Virus record (IMG/VR): IMGVR_UViG_3300008954_002687
Span: 37,444 to 101,443 of that record
From: a virus
Strand: one strand, 5' to 3'
Length of the DNA stretch: 64,000 nucleotides
Shown here: positions 61,588 through 64,000 of the stretch, in pieces
Layout: every line of letters begins with the position of its first letter
Numbering within the stretch: the first letter of the stretch is position 1
Notes under the pieces: model-generated
Told to the model about the DNA's origin: nothing
Database searches by the model: none
What the model saw: only the letters and a program-made list of their open reading frames with translations
Program-made: the position numbers and the translations under genes

Positions 61588-62193
61588 GTGGGTCAGAAGT
61601 TACTTAGAGAATATTATGAACTCTGCGAAGGCGGCATTTGTCAAGACTTGCTGACTGAAGAAGAGAAGGCATATGTCGCTGATGGCGGCATGTACCTTAC
61701 TGGAATTATTCAGAAAGCAGACACAGTTAACGGCAACGGTCGAGTTTATCCTCACAAGGTCCTCATGCGCGAGATAAAGAACTATGAAAAATTAGTTAGC
61801 GAGCGCCGAGCTTTGGGAGAGTTGGACCACCCTGACGACTCTGTGATCAACCTTAAGAACGCGTCCCACATGATGACCAAAGTTTGGTGGGACGGCAAAA
61901 ATGTGATGGGCAAAGCCAAAGTGCTCGATACTCCGTCCGGTCAGGTCTTAAATTCCCTAGTGAAAGCCGGCGTAAGCATCGGCATTTCGTCTCGGGGAAT
62001 GGGTTCTGTATCGGAATCCGCCGGCAACACAGTTGTTGAAGACGATTTCCAGCTTATCTGCTTTGATTTTGTATCTGAACCTTCCACGCCCGGCGCCTTT
62101 ATGATGAAAGAAGCTAAAGGATACACCAACAGAGTGTTCACCAAAGCGGACCGCATCAACAGATTATTAAACGAGGTACTTGAAGATGAGTGA
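61588..62193 (+). CDS. Prohead core protease, gp21-type
   Basis: I take GTG 61588, which has AAAGGA at a 7-base distance, over TTG 61567; the product is 201 residues, close to T4 gp21. The diagnostic blocks are NGNGRVYPHKVL, RALGELDHPDDSVINLKNAS (His81 as catalytic His), and GVSIGISSRGMGSV (Ser134 or Ser135 as nucleophile), followed by FDFVSEPSTPGAFM. The enzyme cleaves scaffold, capsid and internal proteins after [L/I]-x-E during head maturation. Its presence next to many proteins with I-x-E leaders underlies the main hypothesis of this annotation. Overlaps the next gene by 8 bases. Confidence 0.92.
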   Translation: MGQKLLREYYELCEGGICQDLLTEEEKAYVADGGMYLTGIIQKADTVNGNGRVYPHKVLMREIKNYEKLVSERRALGELDHPDDSVINLKNASHMMTKVWWDGKNVMGKAKVLDTPSGQVLNSLVKAGVSIGISSRGMGSVSESAGNTVVEDDFQLICFDFVSEPSTPGAFMMKEAKGYTNRVFTKADRINRLLNEVLEDE

Positions 62194-64000
62194 CTGGAGT
62201 AGTTTTAAAGACGCTAAAAAGCGCAGCGACGCATGGAAAGGCTTTTTAGCCGAGAGTGTTGAGCCTAAGATCAAAGAAGATGTTCCTCTTGATGAGTTTT
62301 TCGGAAAACTTAAGTGGGGAAAGACCGGAGGAAAACACGGACTTAGCTATGACAAGCATCAATATACAGGCGATCTGGTATGCAAGCCGGGCGACAAATG
62401 TGCCGGCGGCGATGGAGAGGAAGAGGGCGCAGGCAACGAGCCTGAAACTTATAACGCCGACGACGTAGCTGCTCTTTATAAGGCAATTGACGACATCCGT
62501 CGAATTTTAAACGTAGAAGTTAAGCGCGATGTATTATATAACGAACTTGAAGACCTTATTACAAACCCTCAAGGAAATAATTATACAATCGAGGAACAAT
62601 CAATTCACAAGGCATCTGTAATTCTTAGCCGGATGCCCAAGTTGGGTCCCAACGGCGAGTTGGACGTAAATAAATACCCAAATCTTGCTAAAGTATTCAA
62701 CGCTGCGCTCACTACACAAAAGACCAAAGACCATCTCTATAAGATTCTTGCACGTGCCGGCTTCTTCGGCAAAGAAGGGAACGACCTTCCCAACTGGTTT
62801 AAAAAATCAAAGCCCAAGCAGCAAGAACCCCAAAAGCCCCAAGAACCACAAGCGCCCCAAGAGCCACAACAGCCACAACCGCAGGGTGGCACACCCGGTC
62901 AAGAGGAAGAGCCAGAAGATGGGACTCAGGCGCCGACCCCCGTCGACGTGGAAGAATATCCGGACGCAGTGGTCGGCGACTGTAGCAAAATCAAATTCAA
63001 GCCAAAGCCCAGCAATCCCGGCTACACACTAGCATACTTTTTATCGGCGATAAAGAATGAGTATCAAATAGCACCGGAGAAGTATAAAGAACTGCGTGAC
63101 TATATGGTCAAGCAAAGCGTCAGTGCCGGCATCATTAAACAAATGGATGCAGACAGCACTATCCGAGAATACATCGCCGGCGTAACTACCCCTGAAAAAT
63201 CTCCACGCAAAGGGCGCAAAGTTAAGGGAAGTGACTCAAAGCCGGCTAAGTCGCATGCAGTTGACTTTTCTGGCATCTTTAAGATCTTTGCCGACCAAGA
63301 AGTTGCACAAGCCATTTATGATTGTTGCAAGACTCAATTGCGCGAAGGCGGTTGGGACATCGGTACCGGTGTTGAAGAGCCAGCAATCGACCCAGAGGGC
63401 ACCACCGATACGGATGGAGAAGACGAAAGTGTTATAGATAAAGTTCAAGATTTAGCAAACACGCCCGCTGTTAAAGCGGTCGAAGGTTTGGCTAGCGTAT
63501 TGTCACTGGTGCCCGGCGCCAATATACCGGCGTCTATCGCAGAATCTCTCATTAATATAGCACAAGGGGATTTGAAATCGGCGGCATTGGCACTGTTTTC
63601 CCTCATTCCCTTTGGAAAGATCGCCGCGAAAGCTGGCAAGTTTGGACCATTGGTCCTTAAGTTAATACCTCTAGTTAAAGCTATGGACAAAGTCCGCGGC
63701 GCCCAAGGTGCCAAGGATGCTATCATAAATGCTCTAGAGGCAGCAGGCATCGAGGCATCGGTCGAAGATGTACAAGAGGGTGTTAACAAGGCGCTCGAAC
63801 TGTATGACAAGGTTGCCGACAAGCCCGGAATGGAAGAGTTGAAAAAACTAGGCGATAAGTACATTGAACCCCTCAGAGATCTCAGCGCAATGCTCGGTAC
63901 CGCGCCGGGCGAAGCTCCCCCTGAAGGGGCGGAAGATATAGCCCCCGCCGGCGCAGAAGGCGAACCCGGCGAGGAAGGCGCAGAAGACGCAGAAGGCGAA
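62186..64000 (+). CDS. Leader-bearing multi-domain protein, 3' partial (at least 605 aa)
   Basis: ATG 62186 overlaps the protease end; the frame is open to the window edge. The start contains SDAWKGFLAESVEPKIKEDV, a leader-B-like Trp-Lys-Gly-Phe followed by L21-A-E23. Next come a short Cys segment (CKPGDKC), a helical domain, a Pro/Gln repeat linker (QEPQKPQEPQAPQEPQ, about residues 211-232), a second helical domain, a linker, and a hydrophobic Gly/Ala-rich block (VLSLVPGANIPASIAESLIN, then LALFSLIPFGKIAAKAGK, about 435-490) that resembles the helices often placed before toxin domains in polymorphic toxins. It ends in an acidic Gly/Glu-rich region. Scaffold or ejected internal protein are the two main possibilities. 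Confidence 0.62.
   Translation, partial: MSDWSSFKDAKKRSDAWKGFLAESVEPKIKEDVPLDEFFGKLKWGKTGGKHGLSYDKHQYTGDLVCKPGDKCAGGDGEEEGAGNEPETYNADDVAALYKAIDDIRRILNVEVKRDVLYNELEDLITNPQGNNYTIEEQSIHKASVILSRMPKLGPNGELDVNKYPNLAKVFNAALTTQKTKDHLYKILARAGFFGKEGNDLPNWFKKSKPKQQEPQKPQEPQAPQEPQQPQPQGGTPGQEEEPEDGTQAPTPVDVEEYPDAVVGDCSKIKFKPKPSNPGYTLAYFLSAIKNEYQIAPEKYKELRDYMVKQSVSAGIIKQMDADSTIREYIAGVTTPEKSPRKGRKVKGSDSKPAKSHAVDFSGIFKIFADQEVAQAIYDCCKTQLREGGWDIGTGVEEPAIDPEGTTDTDGEDESVIDKVQDLANTPAVKAVEGLASVLSLVPGANIPASIAESLINIAQGDLKSAALALFSLIPFGKIAAKAGKFGPLVLKLIPLVKAMDKVRGAQGAKDAIINALEAAGIEASVEDVQEGVNKALELYDKVADKPGMEELKKLGDKYIEPLRDLSAMLGTAPGEAPPEGAEDIAPAGAEGEPGEEGAEDAEGE

Noticed and set aside
1-64000. tRNA genes, CRISPR arrays, reverse transcriptase/diversity-generating element, transposases, integrase
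   Set aside because: I looked for direct repeats with spacers, cloverleaf-like strings and the protein motifs of these systems and saw none. A computed tRNA scan was not possible, so a cryptic tRNA inside a gene cannot be excluded.

Overview
The window is a 64-kb internal piece of a tailed-phage genome with a contractile-tail (myovirus) gene set of the broad T4-like type. All credible genes are on the + strand, packed head to tail with 1-50 base overlaps. No intergenic gap exceeds about 100 bases, and I see no tRNA, rRNA, CRISPR array or insertion sequence. The T4-type assignment rests on a gp55-like late sigma factor, a gp25-like wedge protein, a baseplate J/gp6-like protein, gp17-like terminase, gp20-like portal, a gp21-type prohead protease, a primase and a fused gp47/gp46 (SbcD/SbcC) recombination protein. 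The holin/spanin-like genes point to a Gram-negative host. Nothing identifies the host more closely. My impression that this is an uncultured aquatic phage rests only on the style of its unnamed structural genes.

Layout. 1-1140: end of an unknown gene, late sigma factor and a small helical protein. 1130-15627: baseplate and spike region, with two paralogous OB-like proteins carrying different C-terminal enzyme domains (a cysteine phosphatase and a tail lysozyme), a beta-helical spike-like protein, a 2,167-residue structural protein, gp25, gp6/J and a DNRLRE-like protein. 15617-40745: very large virion proteins, including one of 3,734 residues with two LamG-like domains, and two sets of tandem paralogues. 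40746-48415: a membrane metalloprotease-like protein, a RuvC-like nuclease, a SlyD-like isomerase with a SAP-like tail, a primase and the SbcDC fusion. Three of these genes have their own sigma70-like promoters. 43312-55308 (interleaved) and 60274-64000: small genes whose products start with one of three recurrent leader peptides, plus an FtsZ/tubulin-like GTPase and a lysis-like cassette. 55305-62193: terminase, portal, two unknown head-region genes, a leader-bearing helical protein, a small membrane protein and the prohead protease. The window ends inside a leader-bearing gene. Major capsid, sheath, tube and tape-measure genes were not recognised and presumably lie outside or are too diverged.

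The most interesting reading is that at least thirteen proteins share short N-terminal leaders. In seven of them the start follows an M-K-I-x-K pattern with I12-x-E14 at the same position. In two others a different leader (ENWRK) also places Glu at 14. This resembles the capsid-targeting sequence of T4 internal proteins, which is cut after [L/I]-x-E by the prohead protease gp21, and a gp21-type protease is encoded beside these genes. I infer a large, diverse set of internal head proteins that could be packaged, trimmed and ejected into the host. One carries a ParB/sulfiredoxin-like DGHHRW domain and others carry membrane-active-looking helices. Two further points stand out: a spike-associated HCx5RT phosphatase, and an FtsZ-like protein that keeps both the nucleotide loop and the catalytic T7-type loop.

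Regulation visible in sequence: an octamer (C/G)TATTTAT sits 18-21 bases before the start codon in four structural-gene gaps and may be the late promoter read by the gp55-like factor. Classical -35/-10 promoters with 17-base spacers precede the isomerase, primase and SbcDC genes. The SbcDC promoter is covered by a 37-base near-perfect palindrome.
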